Assembly: GCF_022759505.1 (NCBI RefSeq) | Contig: NZ_CP094289.1 | Location: 1,488,001-1,552,000, forward strand | Source: Georgenia sp. TF02-10 | GTDB lineage: Bacteria > Actinomycetota > Actinomycetes > Actinomycetales > Actinomycetaceae | Length of the DNA: 64,000 bases | Direction: 5' to 3' | Shown: in pieces, positions 20,826-31,309 of the stretch | Numbering within the stretch: the first letter of the stretch is position 1 | How the letters are laid out: each line of letters starts with the position of its first letter | Made by a program: the position numbers and the translations under genes | Notes under the pieces: generated by a model | What the model saw: only the letters and a program-made list of their open reading frames with translations | Database searches by the model: none | What the model was told of the DNA's origin: nothing

Positions 20826-21740
20826 ATGAGCGCGCCCGACCCACGCCTGCCCTCTCGGACCTTCGGCTCGGTGTCGGTCGCGATGGTCACCCCGTTCCGG
20901 GCGGACGGCTCGGTGGACATCGACGCCGCGGTGGCGGTCGCGGCCGGCCTGGTCGAGGACGGGTGCGACGCGCTCGTCCTCAACGGCACCACCGGGGAGT
21001 CCCCGACCACCCACCAGCCCGAGAAGGACGACCTGGTCCGCGCCGTCGTCGGCGCGGTGGGGGAGCGGGCGATGATCATCGCCGGCGCCGGCTCCAACGA
21101 CACCGCCCACGCCGTCCGGATCGCCCAGGGCGCGCAGCACTCCGGCGCGGCCGGCCTGCTCGTGGTCTCCCCGTACTACAACCGCCCCTCCCAGGAGGGC
21201 GTCTACCAGCACATCCGCGCGGTGGCCGACGCCACCGACCTGCCCGTCATGGTCTACGACATCCCCGGCCGGACCGGCGTCGCCGTCGGCGACGAGTGCC
21301 TGGACCGGCTCGCCGCCCACCCGCGCATCCTCGCGGTGAAGGACGCGACGGGGGACGTGCCCGCCGGGTTCGAGCGGATGGCCCGCACCGGGCTGGAGTT
21401 CTACTCCGGCGACGACGGCCTCAACTTCGACTGGCTCGCGCACGGCGCCTCGGGGGTGGTGTCCGTGGTGGGGCACGTCGCGGCCGGCGCCTACGCCGAG
21501 ATGGTCCGGGAGGTCGACGCCGGGGACCTGCCCGGCGCCCGCGACGTCGCCGCCCGGCTGCGCCCGCTGGTGGCCGGGCTGATGGGCGGCGGGCAGGGGG
21601 CCGTCATGGCCAAGCACGCCCTGCACCTCCTCGGCCGCATCCCGTCCCCGGCCGTGCGGCTGCCGCTGGTGCCGGCGACGGCGGCCGAGGTCGACGCGCT
21701 CGCGGACCTGCTGCGGGCGGAGGGCCTGCTGGCGGCCTAG
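20826..21740 (+). CDS. dapA: 4-hydroxy-tetrahydrodipicolinate synthase
   Basis: Condenses pyruvate with aspartate semialdehyde, the first committed step to lysine and meso-DAP. 304 aa TIM barrel. Seen: VAMVTPF, the LNGTTGESPT loop, SPYYNRPSQEG with the active-site Tyr, YDIPGRTG, and the Schiff-base Lys172 in AVKDATGD. The ATG follows a TACGGT box by 6 bases and gives the usual N-terminus. An imperfect hairpin follows the gene at 21752. Confidence 0.96.
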   Translation: MSAPDPRLPSRTFGSVSVAMVTPFRADGSVDIDAAVAVAAGLVEDGCDALVLNGTTGESPTTHQPEKDDLVRAVVGAVGERAMIIAGAGSNDTAHAVRIAQGAQHSGAAGLLVVSPYYNRPSQEGVYQHIRAVADATDLPVMVYDIPGRTGVAVGDECLDRLAAHPRILAVKDATGDVPAGFERMARTGLEFYSGDDGLNFDWLAHGASGVVSVVGHVAAGAYAEMVREVDAGDLPGARDVAARLRPLVAGLMGGGQGAVMAKHALHLLGRIPSPAVRLPLVPATAAEVDALADLLRAEGLLAA

Positions 21741-21751
21741 CGACCCGGGGC

Positions 21752-21782
21752 GCGGGCGTCCGCCGACCGGACGTGCGCCCGC
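21752..21782 (+). terminator. hairpin after dapA
   Basis: CGTCCG (21757-21762) pairs with CGGACG (21768-21773), and GCGGG (21752-21756) with CCCGC (21778-21782) across a 4-base bulge. There is no T-tract, as is common in high-GC actinobacteria. Confidence 0.4.
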
Positions 21783-21906
21783 TCCCGGGCGGGCGGGACG
21801 GTGGGCCCGTGCGGGGACGCCAGGGCTATCCCCGCCAGCCCGCGCAGGTGGCGGGCGAGACACGGCGCACGGCCGGACGCACGGCCGGCCCCCGCCGTCG
21901 GGCTGG

Positions 21907-21912
21907 CAAGAT
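21907..21912 (+). promoter_or_regulatory. -10-like CAAGAT of rnj
   Basis: CAAGAT keeps A2 and T6 of the TANNNT consensus and ends exactly 6 bases before the GTG at 21919; no Shine-Dalgarno is present. Confidence 0.4.
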
Positions 21913-21918
21913 GTCTCC

Positions 21919-23604
<1,686 letters not shown>

Positions 23605-23610
23605 CCCAGG

Positions 23611-23630
23611 CGCCGCCGAGTTCGGCGGCG
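23611..23630. terminator. hairpin between rnj and tetR
   Basis: CGCCGCCGA (23611-23619) is complementary to TCGGCGGCG (23622-23630). It lies 7 bases after the rnj stop and can serve both convergent genes. Confidence 0.5.
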
Positions 23631-23672
23631 AGGAACGAGCGCCGCCGAGGCCGGGTCGCGGACGGCCGGCCG

Positions 23673-24269
23673 TCAGGCGCGCGGCCCGAGCCTCGGCTCG
23701 CCGCGCAGCGCAGCGACGTAGGCCCGGGCCCGCTCCTCGGGCGAGCCGGGCAGCAGCCCGGCGAGCTCGAGGCTGACGAGGCCGTGCGCCAGGGCCCACA
23801 GCCGCACCGCCACCGCGTCGGCCTCGCCGCCCTCGGCGGCCGTTGCCCGGACGACAGCGTCGCGCAGCACCGCGAAGGTCGGCGCGGCGACGCCCCGGCG
23901 CGGGTCGTCCCGGGCACCCGCCCCGGCCCGGCCGCCGGCCGGGGCGAACATCACCCGGTAGAAGTGCGGGTTCTCGACGGCGTTGGCCCGGTAGGCCACC
24001 CCCAGGGCGAGCAGGTCGGCCCACGGGTCGTCCGAGCGCGGCGCGGCGTCGAGGTAGGCGGCGAACCGCCGGAACCCCTCCTCGACGACGGCCTCGACGA
24101 GGGCCTCCCGCCCGCCGAACAGCGTGTAGACGGCGGCCGTCGTCGTGCCCGCGGCCGTCGCCACCGACCGCAGCGACAGCGCCGCCGGCCCACCCGCCGC
24201 CAGCGCGGCGGACGCCGCCTCTAGGAGCCGGACGCGCAGCGCGTCGTCGTGGGTGCGGGGACGGGGCAC
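23673..24269 (-). CDS. TetR family transcriptional regulator
   Basis: 198-aa one-component repressor. N-terminal helix-turn-helix (LRSVATAAGTTTAAVYTLFGGREALVEAV, residues ~30-58); the C-terminal ligand domain contains VENPHFYRVMFAP and LWALAHGLVSLELAG, as in the WHG group of TetR proteins. The GTG at 24269 is chosen because TACGAT ends 6 bases upstream and gives VPRPRTHDDALRVRLLEAA; the longer frame to 24326 begins inside the operator palindrome and is unlikely. It is divergent from a small membrane-protein gene and both are probably controlled by the palindrome at 24300-24327. Ligand unknown. Confidence 0.88.
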   Translation of the reverse strand: MPRPRTHDDALRVRLLEAASAALAAGGPAALSLRSVATAAGTTTAAVYTLFGGREALVEAVVEEGFRRFAAYLDAAPRSDDPWADLLALGVAYRANAVENPHFYRVMFAPAGGRAGAGARDDPRRGVAAPTFAVLRDAVVRATAAEGGEADAVAVRLWALAHGLVSLELAGLLPGSPEERARAYVAALRGEPRLGPRA

Positions 24270-24275
24270 CTCCGC

Positions 24276-24281
24276 ATCGTA
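24276..24281 (-). promoter_or_regulatory. -10 element TACGAT of the tetR gene (leaderless)
   Basis: On the minus strand TACGAT ends 6 bases before the GTG at 24269. The operator palindrome lies 18 bases further upstream, over the -35 region, which fits autorepression. Confidence 0.55.
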
Positions 24282-24299
24282 GGGCCTTGCCACGAGTTC

Positions 24300-24327
24300 T
24301 GTGACGCTGTTAGATAACAGTGTCACA
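24300..24327. promoter_or_regulatory. 28-bp palindromic TetR operator
   Basis: TGTGACGCTGTTA (24300-24312) and TAACAGTGTCACA (24315-24327) are inverted copies matching at 12 of 13 positions around a central GA. It is strikingly A/T-rich for this genome and lies between the divergent TetR and membrane-protein genes, as expected for the regulator's own operator. Confidence 0.85.
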
Positions 24328-24363
24328 AAACAGGCTCCGTCCTCTCACCCCTGGAGGCCCGCC

Positions 24364-24774
24364 GTGCTCGAGCTCTCCGAAGCGGCGACCTCGACGGCAG
24401 GCGCCGCCGTCCTCGCCGGCACCGCGGTCACCAGCGGCGGCTACTTCCTCACCCGGGTCGTGCGCGGGGAGGTTGCGGTCACCGCCTTCCAGATGTCCTT
24501 CTACCGGGCCGGGCACGCGCACGCGGGCGTCCTGATCGTCCTCGGGCTGGTCTGCCTGCTGCTGACCGAGGCGACCGCCCTGGCCGGGGCCTGGCAGTGG
24601 CTGGCCCGCACCGGCGTGCTCGTCGCGGCGATCCTCATGCCGGCCGGCTTCTTCCTGTCGGCGACCGGCCGGGAGCGCACCCGGCCGAACCGGCTCGTGG
24701 TGCTCCTGTGGCTCGGTGCCGCGTTCCTGATCGCCGGGCTCGCCACCCTCGGCGTCGGCCTGCTGACGGCCTAA
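24364..24774 (+). CDS. four-helix membrane protein under TetR control, unknown family
   Basis: 136 aa with four predicted transmembrane segments (about 10-30, 50-68, 77-97 and 110-133). Notable polar motif [14 protein letters not shown] where helix 2 begins, with two His in the membrane interface, and RERTRPNR in the last loop. The GTG at 24364 has GGAGG 7 bases upstream; the frame continues back to 24301, inside the operator, which I reject. I do not recognise the family. Placement next to TetR and its palindrome suggests an inducible transport, redox or resistance role, but that is inference. Confidence 0.7.
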   Translation: MLELSEAATSTAGAAVLAGTAVTSGGYFLTRVVRGEVAVTAFQMSFYRAGHAHAGVLIVLGLVCLLLTEATALAGAWQWLARTGVLVAAILMPAGFFLSATGRERTRPNRLVVLLWLGAAFLIAGLATLGVGLLTA

Positions 24775-24890
24775 CCGCCGGGTTGCCGGCTCCCCGGGAG
24801 CCGGAAGGCCCGGGCTGGGGGCGGCCGAGCGGGGACGGTCCGCGCCGGACGACGGCCGCGCGCCGCCGGGGCAGATCGGGCCGCGGGCGC

Positions 24891-24896
24891 TACGGT
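24891..24896 (+). promoter_or_regulatory. -10 element TACGGT of ftsK
   Basis: TACGGT ends 9 bases before the ftsK ATG; any leader would be only a few bases long. Confidence 0.45.
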
Positions 24897-24905
24897 GGGG
24901 ACACC

Positions 24906-27665
24906 ATGGCTACCCGTACGACTTCCCCCGGACGGTCGGCCTCGACGGCACGTGGCGCCACCGCCCGCGGCTCCCGCGGCGGACCCCCGCGTGGTGGCGG
25001 GCGCCCACCTGCTCAGCCGCGCCCCAGGCGCCGGGCGCTGCCGGTGCGCCTGGCCCGCGGCCTGTGGCTGGGCGCCGCGCACGTCGTCGGCGGCACGGCC
25101 CGCAGCGTCGGCTCCGGCGCCCGGGGCCTCGACCCCGCGCTGCGCCGCGACGGGCTGGCCTTCCTCCTCCTCGCCCTCGCCGTCGTCGTCGCGCTGCGCG
25201 AGTGGTTCGGCCTGTCCGGCGCCGCCGGCGACGTCATCCACCACGTCTCGGCCGGCGGCGTCGGCGTGCTCGGCGTGCTGCTCCCGCTGGTCCTGGTCGC
25301 CCTGGCGGTCCGGCTCATGCGCCACCCCGAGCGGACGCAGACCAACGCGCGTGTCACCGTCGGGCTGGTCGGCCTGGCCGCCGCGGTCTGCGGCCTGGTC
25401 CACCTCGCCGCCGGGACCCCCGACCCGCGCGTCAGCCTCGCGGCGGTGGAGGCCGCCGGCGGCCTGCTCGGCTGGCTCGTCGGCACCCCGCTGGCCGTCC
25501 TGCTCTCCCCCTGGGGGGCGGTCCCCCTCCTGGTCCTGCTCGGTGTCTTCGCCGTGCTCGTGCTCACCGCGACGCCGGTCGCGGCCGTGCCGGCCCGGCT
25601 GCGCGCGGCAGGGGCGTGGCTCCTCGGCCGGCCGCCGGCCGCCGCGGAGGACGGTGCCGAGGCGCCCACCGAGGTCGTGGCCGCCGACGGCGCCCACCGT
25701 CCCCCGCCGCCGCGCCGGCGCCGCCGCACGCCGCGCGCCACCGGCGCGACCGCCGTCGTCCCCGGCGAGTACGCCGCGGACGAGGCCTTCGCCTCCCCGC
25801 ACGAGCGGGCGGCCGCCGAGGCTGGCGCCGCGACCGGCGGACCGGCCGGGGCGGGCGGGACCGGCCCGGCCGACGGCGCGGCGTCCGACGGCGGCCCGGG
25901 CGACGGCCCTGCCGGGCTCCGCGCGGGCGCGGCCGACGGCCACGGGCCGGCCGACGGCCCCGCCGGCGCCGACCTCGCCGCGCCGCCCACCCAGCCGCTG
26001 CCGGCCCGCGCCGAGCAGCTCGAGCTCGCGCCGGACGTCATCTACACCCTCCCCGCCGACGACGTGCTCATCAAGGGCGCCCCGCACAAGGTCCGCTCGG
26101 CCGTCAACGACCGCGTCGTCGACGCCCTCACCCAGGTCCTCACCGAGTTCGCGGTGGACGCCAAGGTCACCGGCTTCTCCCGGGGCCCGACGGTGACCCG
26201 TTACGAGCTCGAGCTCGGCCCGGGGGTGAAGGTCGAGCGGATCACCGCGCTGAGCAAGAACATCGCCTACGCCGTCGCCAGCGCCGACGTGCGGATCCTC
26301 TCGCCCATTCCGGGCAAGTCCGCGATCGGGGTGGAGATCCCCAACGCCGACCGGGAGACCGTGGCCCTGGGCGACGTGCTGCGCTCCGCCGTCGCCCGCC
26401 GCACCGAGCACCCGCTGGTGGTGGGCGTGGGCAAGGACGTCGAGGGCGGCTACGTCGTGGCCAACCTCGCGCGGATGCCGCACCTGCTGGTGGCCGGCGC
26501 CACCGGAGCGGGCAAGTCCAGCTTCGTCAACTCCATGATCACCTCGATCATGATGCGGGCCACCCCCGAGGAGGTCCGGATGATCCTGGTGGACCCCAAG
26601 CGGGTGGAGCTGACCATCTACCAGGGCATCCCGCACCTGATCACGCCCATCATCACCAGCCCCAAGAAGGCCGCCGAGGCCCTGGAGTGGGTGGTGCGGG
26701 AGATGGACGCCCGCTACGACGACCTGTCCACCTTCGGCTTCAAGCACATCGACGACTTCAACGCCGCCGTGCGGTCCGGGAAGGTCAAGCCGCTGCCCGG
26801 CAGCGAGCGGACCCTGGCGCCCTACCCCTACCTGCTGGTCATCGTCGACGAGCTCGCCGACCTGATGATGGTCGCCCCCCGTGACGTCGAGGCCTCCATC
26901 CAGCGCATCACCCAGCTCGCCCGCGCCGCCGGCATCCACCTCGTGCTCGCCACCCAGCGGCCCTCGGTGGACGTGGTCACCGGCCTGATCAAGGCGAACG
27001 TGCCCTCCCGGCTGGCGTTCGCGACGTCGTCCCTGGCCGATTCCCGGGTCGTGCTGGACCAGCCCGGCGCGGAGAAGCTTATCGGCCAGGGCGACGCCCT
27101 CTTCCTGCCGATGGGCTCGGCCAAGCCGATGCGCGTGCAGGGCGCCTGGGTCACCGAGTCCGAGATCCACGCCGTCGTCGACCACGTCAAGGCCCAGCTC
27201 CAGCCCACCTACCGCGAGGACGTCACCGCCCCGACCGCCAAGAAGCAGATCGACGAGGACATCGGGGACGACCTCGACCTGCTGCTGCAGGCCGCCGAGC
27301 TCGTCGTGACCACCCAGTTCGGCTCCACCTCGATGCTCCAGCGCAAGCTCCGGGTCGGCTTCGCCAAGGCCGGCCGGCTGATGGACCTGCTGGAGTCCCG
27401 CGAGATCGTCGGCCCCTCGGAGGGGTCCAAGGCCCGCGACGTCCTCGTCCAGCCCGACGACCTGCCCGCCACCCTGGCCGTGCTCCGCGGCGAGGACCCG
27501 CCGGCCGGCGACGGCGACGGCCCCTACGACGTCGAGCAGGAGCCCGCCGAGGTCCGGCCCCCCGCGGCCGACCCCTACGCCGACGGCGTCGCCGGGCACC
27601 TGCCGGCGGTCGCCGAGGAGGCCGAGGACGACGACGAGGACGCCTGGCACCTCACCGGTCGCTGA
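24906..27665 (+). CDS. ftsK: DNA translocase FtsK/SpoIIIE
   Basis: Septum-anchored hexameric ATPase that pumps chromosomal DNA during division. 919 aa. Order: basic N-terminus (~1-45), membrane domain with about four transmembrane helices (~75-225), a disordered Ala/Gly/Asp/Pro linker (~235-370), the alpha/beta RecA-like motor with Walker [10 protein letters not shown] near 530-538 and Walker [14 protein letters not shown] near 643, and a C-terminal gamma winged helix (~790-855; [21 protein letters not shown]) that reads KOPS/SRS sequences in relatives. The acidic tail ends DDDDEDAW. The ATG follows a TACGGT box by 9 bases. Confidence 0.96.
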   Translation: MATRTTSPGRSASTARGATARGSRGGPPRGGGRPPAQPRPRRRALPVRLARGLWLGAAHVVGGTARSVGSGARGLDPALRRDGLAFLLLALAVVVALREWFGLSGAAGDVIHHVSAGGVGVLGVLLPLVLVALAVRLMRHPERTQTNARVTVGLVGLAAAVCGLVHLAAGTPDPRVSLAAVEAAGGLLGWLVGTPLAVLLSPWGAVPLLVLLGVFAVLVLTATPVAAVPARLRAAGAWLLGRPPAAAEDGAEAPTEVVAADGAHRPPPPRRRRRTPRATGATAVVPGEYAADEAFASPHERAAAEAGAATGGPAGAGGTGPADGAASDGGPGDGPAGLRAGAADGHGPADGPAGADLAAPPTQPLPARAEQLELAPDVIYTLPADDVLIKGAPHKVRSAVNDRVVDALTQVLTEFAVDAKVTGFSRGPTVTRYELELGPGVKVERITALSKNIAYAVASADVRILSPIPGKSAIGVEIPNADRETVALGDVLRSAVARRTEHPLVVGVGKDVEGGYVVANLARMPHLLVAGATGAGKSSFVNSMITSIMMRATPEEVRMILVDPKRVELTIYQGIPHLITPIITSPKKAAEALEWVVREMDARYDDLSTFGFKHIDDFNAAVRSGKVKPLPGSERTLAPYPYLLVIVDELADLMMVAPRDVEASIQRITQLARAAGIHLVLATQRPSVDVVTGLIKANVPSRLAFATSSLADSRVVLDQPGAEKLIGQGDALFLPMGSAKPMRVQGAWVTESEIHAVVDHVKAQLQPTYREDVTAPTAKKQIDEDIGDDLDLLLQAAELVVTTQFGSTSMLQRKLRVGFAKAGRLMDLLESREIVGPSEGSKARDVLVQPDDLPATLAVLRGEDPPAGDGDGPYDVEQEPAEVRPPAADPYADGVAGHLPAVAEEAEDDDEDAWHLTGR

Positions 27666-27754
27666 CCGGGACGCTCGGGGGACGCCGCCGGTATCACCCG
27701 CCGGTGGCCGCCGGCATCACCCAGGCGGGGAGACCGCCAGTGCCGGCGACCGCA

Positions 27755-29050
27755 TCACCCGCCGGCGCGCGGGACCGGCACCGGCTCCGGACCGGTGGGT
27801 TCGGGCGCCGTCGTCCGCTCGGGGGTGCCCATCACCTCCGCGACCCGCGCCGCCCGGGCGGCGAGCGTCTCCTCGTCCAGGGTCAGCGGCGCCGGTCGGG
27901 GTCCGGCGAGGAGCTCGTGGAGCGGGTAGACCCGCAGCCCCCCGGCGCGGTCGACGGTCACGGCGGTCCAGCCCGCCTCGCTGACCCGGGCCGGGCCGTC
28001 GGCCGGGACGACGACGGTGGCGGTGGTCATGGTGCCCGTCGCGGTCTCCATCGTGCAGCACTCCGCGTCCTGGTTGGACAGGAAGTTCCCCATCGACCAC
28101 GCCACCCACATGCCTTCCCCGCCGGGCCCGCCCGGCAGCTCCTCGACGGGCTGGGGGACGTGGGAGTGGTTGCCGAGGACGAGGTCCACCTGCCCGGACG
28201 CGGCGAGCCGGTCGGCGATGGCCGTCTGCTCCGCGGTCGGGGCGTGGACGTACTCGGTGCCCCAGTGCAGGCTCGCGACCACCAGGTCCGCACCGGCCGC
28301 GCGCGCCGCGCGGGCCTGGTCGACCAGGGCCGCCGGGTCGGTGCTGACCGCCCAGGGTGCCGACGGCGGCGCCGGGCCCCCGTTGATCAGCGTCGTCGCC
28401 GCGAGGTGCGCGACGACGACGCTCCGCCCGCCCCGCTCCAGCGTGTACAGCTGCGGCGCGGCCGCCTCCGCGGGCGACCGGGCCGTCCCGACGTGCCCCA
28501 GGCCCGCGGCGTCCAGCACGTCGAGGGTGTGCGTCACGCCGGCCAGCCCCCGGTCCAGGGCGTGGTTGGTCGCGGTGGTGCACCCGTCCCAGCCGAGGTC
28601 GGCCAGGCCGGTGACCAACTCGGCCGGCGCCCCGAAGCTGGGGTAGGCGGTGACCGGCTCCCCGGGCGGGGCGAGCGGGGCCTCCAGCGAGCACAGCGCC
28701 AGGTCGGCCCCGCCGCTCCACTCAGCGGTGCCGGCCATCAGCGGGGCGAAGTCGTAGGAGCCGTCCGGCCGGGCGGCGGCGCCGTTCACGGCGCCGTGCG
28801 GGAGGACGTCGCCGGCGGACAGGATCGTCAGCTCCACCGGTCCGTCGTCGCCGGGCGGTGCCGGGGTGGGCGGGTCGGTCTCCGGGCGGTCGGTCGGCGC
28901 CGACGGCGGCTGCCCGCCGGCGCCCCCGGGCTCCGCCGGGCCGCAGCCCAGTGCCGTGCCGCCCGCTGCCAGGAGCGCGAGCGCCGCGACGGTGCGGCGG
29001 CCGGCCGGGAAGTGGCCGTCCCGGCGTCGGGGCCGGCTGGTGGCTGCCAT
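27755..29050 (-). CDS. CapA/PgsA-type poly-gamma-glutamate synthesis lipoprotein
   Basis: 431-aa predicted lipoprotein with the CapA metallophosphatase-like fold. Signal peptide: basic start, hydrophobic VAALALLAAGGTALGC with a lipobox Cys near residue 35; Pro/Thr-rich linker; then ILSAGDVLPHG, CSLEAPL, TNHALDRG, LHWGTEY and LGNHSHVPQP, all conserved CapA segments. The ATG at 29050 follows TACCCT by 6 bases. No capB/capC partners occur nearby, so poly-gamma-glutamate synthesis is not supported by context; a cell-envelope hydrolase role is as likely. Confidence 0.88.
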   Translation of the reverse strand: MAATSRPRRRDGHFPAGRRTVAALALLAAGGTALGCGPAEPGGAGGQPPSAPTDRPETDPPTPAPPGDDGPVELTILSAGDVLPHGAVNGAAARPDGSYDFAPLMAGTAEWSGGADLALCSLEAPLAPPGEPVTAYPSFGAPAELVTGLADLGWDGCTTATNHALDRGLAGVTHTLDVLDAAGLGHVGTARSPAEAAAPQLYTLERGGRSVVVAHLAATTLINGGPAPPSAPWAVSTDPAALVDQARAARAAGADLVVASLHWGTEYVHAPTAEQTAIADRLAASGQVDLVLGNHSHVPQPVEELPGGPGGEGMWVAWSMGNFLSNQDAECCTMETATGTMTTATVVVPADGPARVSEAGWTAVTVDRAGGLRVYPLHELLAGPRPAPLTLDEETLAARAARVAEVMGTPERTTAPEPTGPEPVPVPRAGG

Positions 29051-29056
29051 GCCCGG

Positions 29057-29062
29057 AGGGTA
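29057..29062 (-). promoter_or_regulatory. -10 element TACCCT of the capA-like gene (leaderless)
   Basis: On the minus strand TACCCT ends 6 bases before the ATG at 29050. Confidence 0.6.
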
Positions 29063-29155
29063 GACGGTCGGACGGGCCGGGCCTGCGGGACGGCGGGCCG
29101 CGGCGGGAGCCGGCCGCCCGGTGAACGCCGTCGGCGGGAGCCGCGCCCGCACGCG

Positions 29156-29214
29156 CCCGCGGGAGCTTTTCGCCGTACGCGCCTGCCCCGCGGGAGCCTC
29201 CCGCCGTGCGCGCC
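29156..29214. repeat. 31-bp direct repeat in capA-pgsA intergenic region
   Basis: Copies at 29156-29183 and 29187-29214 share CCCGCGGGAGC, CGCCGT and CGCGCC; weaker matches of CGGCGGGAGCC lie at about 29100 and 29132. No coding sense is visible. Confidence 0.55.
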
Positions 29215-29262
29215 CGGCCCGGCGGGCGGTGCATCGCCGGGGCCGCACCAGGGCCCCGGCCG

Positions 29263-29268
29263 TAAGGT
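29263..29268 (+). promoter_or_regulatory. -10 element TAAGGT of pgsA (leaderless)
   Basis: TAAGGT ends 6 bases before the GTG at 29275. Confidence 0.6.
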
Positions 29269-29274
29269 GACCCT

Positions 29275-29931
29275 GTGACGCCCGACCCCGCCGCGACGCC
29301 GGCCACCGGCCGGCCCGCCGTGCCCCTGTGGAACATCGCCAACGCCCTGACGATGGTCCGCATCGTGCTCGTGCCGGTCTTCGTCGTCCTCTTCCTCCAG
29401 GACACCGACACCGCCCGGCTGTGGGCAGCGGTGGTCTTCGCCGTCGCCGCCGCCACCGACAAGCTCGACGGCTACCTCGCCCGCAGCCGGGGGCTGGTCA
29501 CCGACTTCGGCAAGCTGGCCGACCCGGTGGCCGACAAGGCGCTCGTCATCGCCGCCCTCCTCGTCCTGTCCGCGGCCGGGCTGCTGTGGTGGTGGGTGAC
29601 GGTGGTCATCATCGTCCGCGAGCTGGCCATCACCGCGCTGCGGTCCTACCTCCGGCGCCGCGGCTACGTCATGGCCGCCAGCCGCGGCGGCAAGCTCAAG
29701 ACCTCCCTCCAGGTCCTCTTCATCCTCCTGCTGCTGGTCCCGTGGTCCGGGTTCGTCCCCAGCGGGGTGGCCGACGCCATCTCGGCGGTGGCGCTCGTCG
29801 TCGTGCTCCTCGCGCTCGCGGTCACCGTCCTGACCGCCGCGGACTACGCCGCCAAGGCCGCCCGGATCGTCCGCGCCCAGCAGGCCGACGGCGCCGGCCC
29901 GCGGCGTGGCCCCGGCGGCCGGGCCCGATGA
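29275..29931 (+). CDS. pgsA: CDP-alcohol phosphatidyltransferase (PgsA family)
   Basis: Membrane enzyme, probably making phosphatidylglycerophosphate from CDP-diacylglycerol and glycerol-3-phosphate. 218 aa with several hydrophobic helices. The catalytic signature is intact: Asp62, Asp65, Gly66, Ala69-Arg70, Gly79, Asp83 and Asp87 (DKLDGYLAR to DPVADK). The GTG at 29275 is set by the TAAGGT box 6 bases upstream. It precedes cinA and clgR, as in mycobacteria, where the position is held by pgsA3; the exact alcohol substrate cannot be read from sequence. Confidence 0.92.
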   Translation: MTPDPAATPATGRPAVPLWNIANALTMVRIVLVPVFVVLFLQDTDTARLWAAVVFAVAAATDKLDGYLARSRGLVTDFGKLADPVADKALVIAALLVLSAAGLLWWWVTVVIIVRELAITALRSYLRRRGYVMAASRGGKLKTSLQVLFILLLLVPWSGFVPSGVADAISAVALVVVLLALAVTVLTAADYAAKAARIVRAQQADGAGPRRGPGGRAR

Positions 29932-29941
29932 GCCCGGACCG

Positions 29942-30532
29942 GTGACCCGGCCGTCCGCGGTGACTCCCGCCCCGTCCGGCCGCCCCGCCCCGTCCGGCCG
30001 CCCCGCCGCGGTCCGGCCGGCCCGACCGGGCCGTCCCGCCGGCGGGGACCTCGCCGGCCGGCTGCTCGCCCGGCTCCGCGCCGACGGCGCCACCCTGGCC
30101 GTGGCGGAGTCCCTCACCGGCGGGCAGCTGTGCGCCGCGCTGGTGGCCGTGCCCGGCGCCTCCGCCGTCCTGCGCGGGGCCGTCGTCGCCTACGCCACCG
30201 ACGTCAAGGCGGACGTCCTGGGGGTCGACGCCGGCCTGCTGGCCCGGCACGGCCCGGTCCACCCCGAGGTCGCGGCCCAGCTCGCCGACGGCGTCGCCCG
30301 CCTCCTCGGCGCCAGCCACGCGCTCGCCACGACCGGGGTGGCCGGCCCCGGCCCGGCCGACGGCCAGCCCGCCGGCACCGTGCACGTGGCCGCCCGCGGC
30401 CCGGGCGCCCACCGCACCCGCAGCCTCCGGCTGGCCGGCACCCGCCCGGCCGTCCGGTCCGCCGCCACCGCCGCCGCGCTGGCGCTCCTGGGCGCCCTGC
30501 TCGGGGAACAGGCCGGGCCGGCGCGGCGTTGA
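29942..30532 (+). CDS. cinA: CinA C-terminal domain protein (NMN amidohydrolase family)
   Basis: Stand-alone CinA-C/PncC domain, which in characterised members deamidates nicotinamide mononucleotide. 196 aa, the N-terminal ~40 being Pro/Ala/Arg-rich. Core motifs: VAESLTGGQLCAALV, GAVVAYATDVKADVLGV and TTGVAGPGPADGQPAGTVHV. The GTG at 29942 is preferred because it lies 10 bases after the pgsA stop; a GTG at 29906 inside pgsA is the alternative. It sits between pgsA and clgR, as in most actinobacteria. Confidence 0.9.
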   Translation: MTRPSAVTPAPSGRPAPSGRPAAVRPARPGRPAGGDLAGRLLARLRADGATLAVAESLTGGQLCAALVAVPGASAVLRGAVVAYATDVKADVLGVDAGLLARHGPVHPEVAAQLADGVARLLGASHALATTGVAGPGPADGQPAGTVHVAARGPGAHRTRSLRLAGTRPAVRSAATAAALALLGALLGEQAGPARR

Positions 30533-30754
30533 CCTCACTGACGGCCCCGACCCCATGGGGCCACGACCGCCCCGGTCCCCGGGGCCACCGACGAGGCGAG
30601 GACCACCATCGCGTACCAGTACCGCGGCACGCCTGCCGCACGTGAACGCACCCTGCGGCCCGTGGGCGGCCAGCACACCCGTCCCGGCCGTCCCGACAAC
30701 CGTTCCAGCCGTCCCGACACCCGTCCCAGCCACACCCCCGCCCGCGCGGCAGGG

Positions 30755-30760
30755 TACGGT
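30755..30760 (+). promoter_or_regulatory. possible -10 element TACGGT before clgR
   Basis: TACGGT stands 57 bases before the clgR ATG within the 30533-30817 gap. The rest of this gap holds a degenerate ~21-bp CCGTCCCGACA repeat near 30690-30735 and no convincing gene. Confidence 0.4.
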
Positions 30761-30817
30761 GGTAAGGCATCGTCCAGAAGCGCAGCGTCCAGCCGGTCAG
30801 GGGAGGAGGGCACCGAG

Positions 30818-31123
30818 ATGATCCTGCTTCGCCGCGAGCTCGGCGACGTGCTCCGTGACGCTCGTCAGCGTCAGGGTCGCACGCTGCGCGAGGTGTCCTC
30901 CGCGGCCCGGGTGTCCCTGGGCTACCTCAGCGAGGTCGAGCGCGGGCAGAAGGAGGCCTCCTCCGAGCTGCTCGCCGCCATCTGCGAGGCCCTGAACGTC
31001 CCGCTCAGCTTCGTCCTGCGGGCCGCCTCGGACCGCATCGCCGTCGCCGAGGGCGTGCTCGTCCCCGACACCGTCCCGGACGACCTGGTGCGCCGCGAGC
31101 GTGCCCTGGCCGAGGTCAGCTGA
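30818..31123 (+). CDS. clgR: XRE-family regulator ClgR
   Basis: 101-aa helix-turn-helix activator; in Corynebacterium, Streptomyces and Mycobacterium ClgR activates Clp protease and stress genes and is itself degraded by Clp. The HTH is [33 protein letters not shown] (residues ~20-52; only its parts are diagnostic: [15 protein letters not shown] and [13 protein letters not shown]). The ATG has GGAGGAGGG 7-8 bases upstream. Its place after pgsA-cinA matches M. tuberculosis. The C-terminus ends AEVS rather than the AA-type Clp degron. A perfect palindrome follows 20 bases after the stop. Confidence 0.9.
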   Translation: MILLRRELGDVLRDARQRQGRTLREVSSAARVSLGYLSEVERGQKEASSELLAAICEALNVPLSFVLRAASDRIAVAEGVLVPDTVPDDLVRRERALAEVS

Positions 31124-31143
31124 CCGCGTTCCACCCTGCCACC

Positions 31144-31175
31144 ACGAGGCCCGGACCGTACGGTCCGGGCCTCGT
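31144..31175. terminator. 32-bp perfect palindrome, bidirectional terminator
   Basis: The left arm ACGAGGCCCGGACCGT (31144-31159) is followed directly by its exact complement (31160-31175), a 16-bp stem. It lies between convergent clgR and nei2 genes and is bordered by TTCC on the plus-strand side, consistent with a terminator working both ways. Confidence 0.85.
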
Positions 31176-31220
31176 TCCGTCTCCCGGGGCGTCACCGGGT
31201 CAGCGGCGCCGGCTCCTGCC

Positions 31221-31309
31221 CGGGGCGTCAGGGTCCGGACGCACCCGTTCTCGCCGGGGCCGTCGCGGTCCGGACTTACCCGCTCTCGCAGGGGCCGTCA
31301 CGGTTCCGG
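31221..31309. repeat. 34-35-bp direct repeat at the nei2 3' end
   Basis: Units begin near 31221, 31255 and 31289 (the third partial) and share GGGGCCGTC, GGTCCGGAC and ACCCG-TCTCGC. The third unit overlaps the last codons and stop of nei2. Confidence 0.6.

Noticed and set aside
24301-24326. Starts giving MTLL-NSVT on both strands
   Set aside because: They are the two readings of the operator palindrome, which is why the peptides match. Better starts lie at 24269 (minus) and 24364 (plus).
24771-27650. 959-codon antisense frame over ftsK
   Set aside because: Pure Gly/Asp/His-rich shadow of ftsK; no start signal or recognisable domain.
30593-30817. In-frame upstream extension of clgR (start at 30662 or a non-standard start near 30609)
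   Set aside because: The peptide is Arg/Pro/Ser repeats, ClgR family proteins begin near MILLRREL, and a strong ribosome-binding site precedes 30818.
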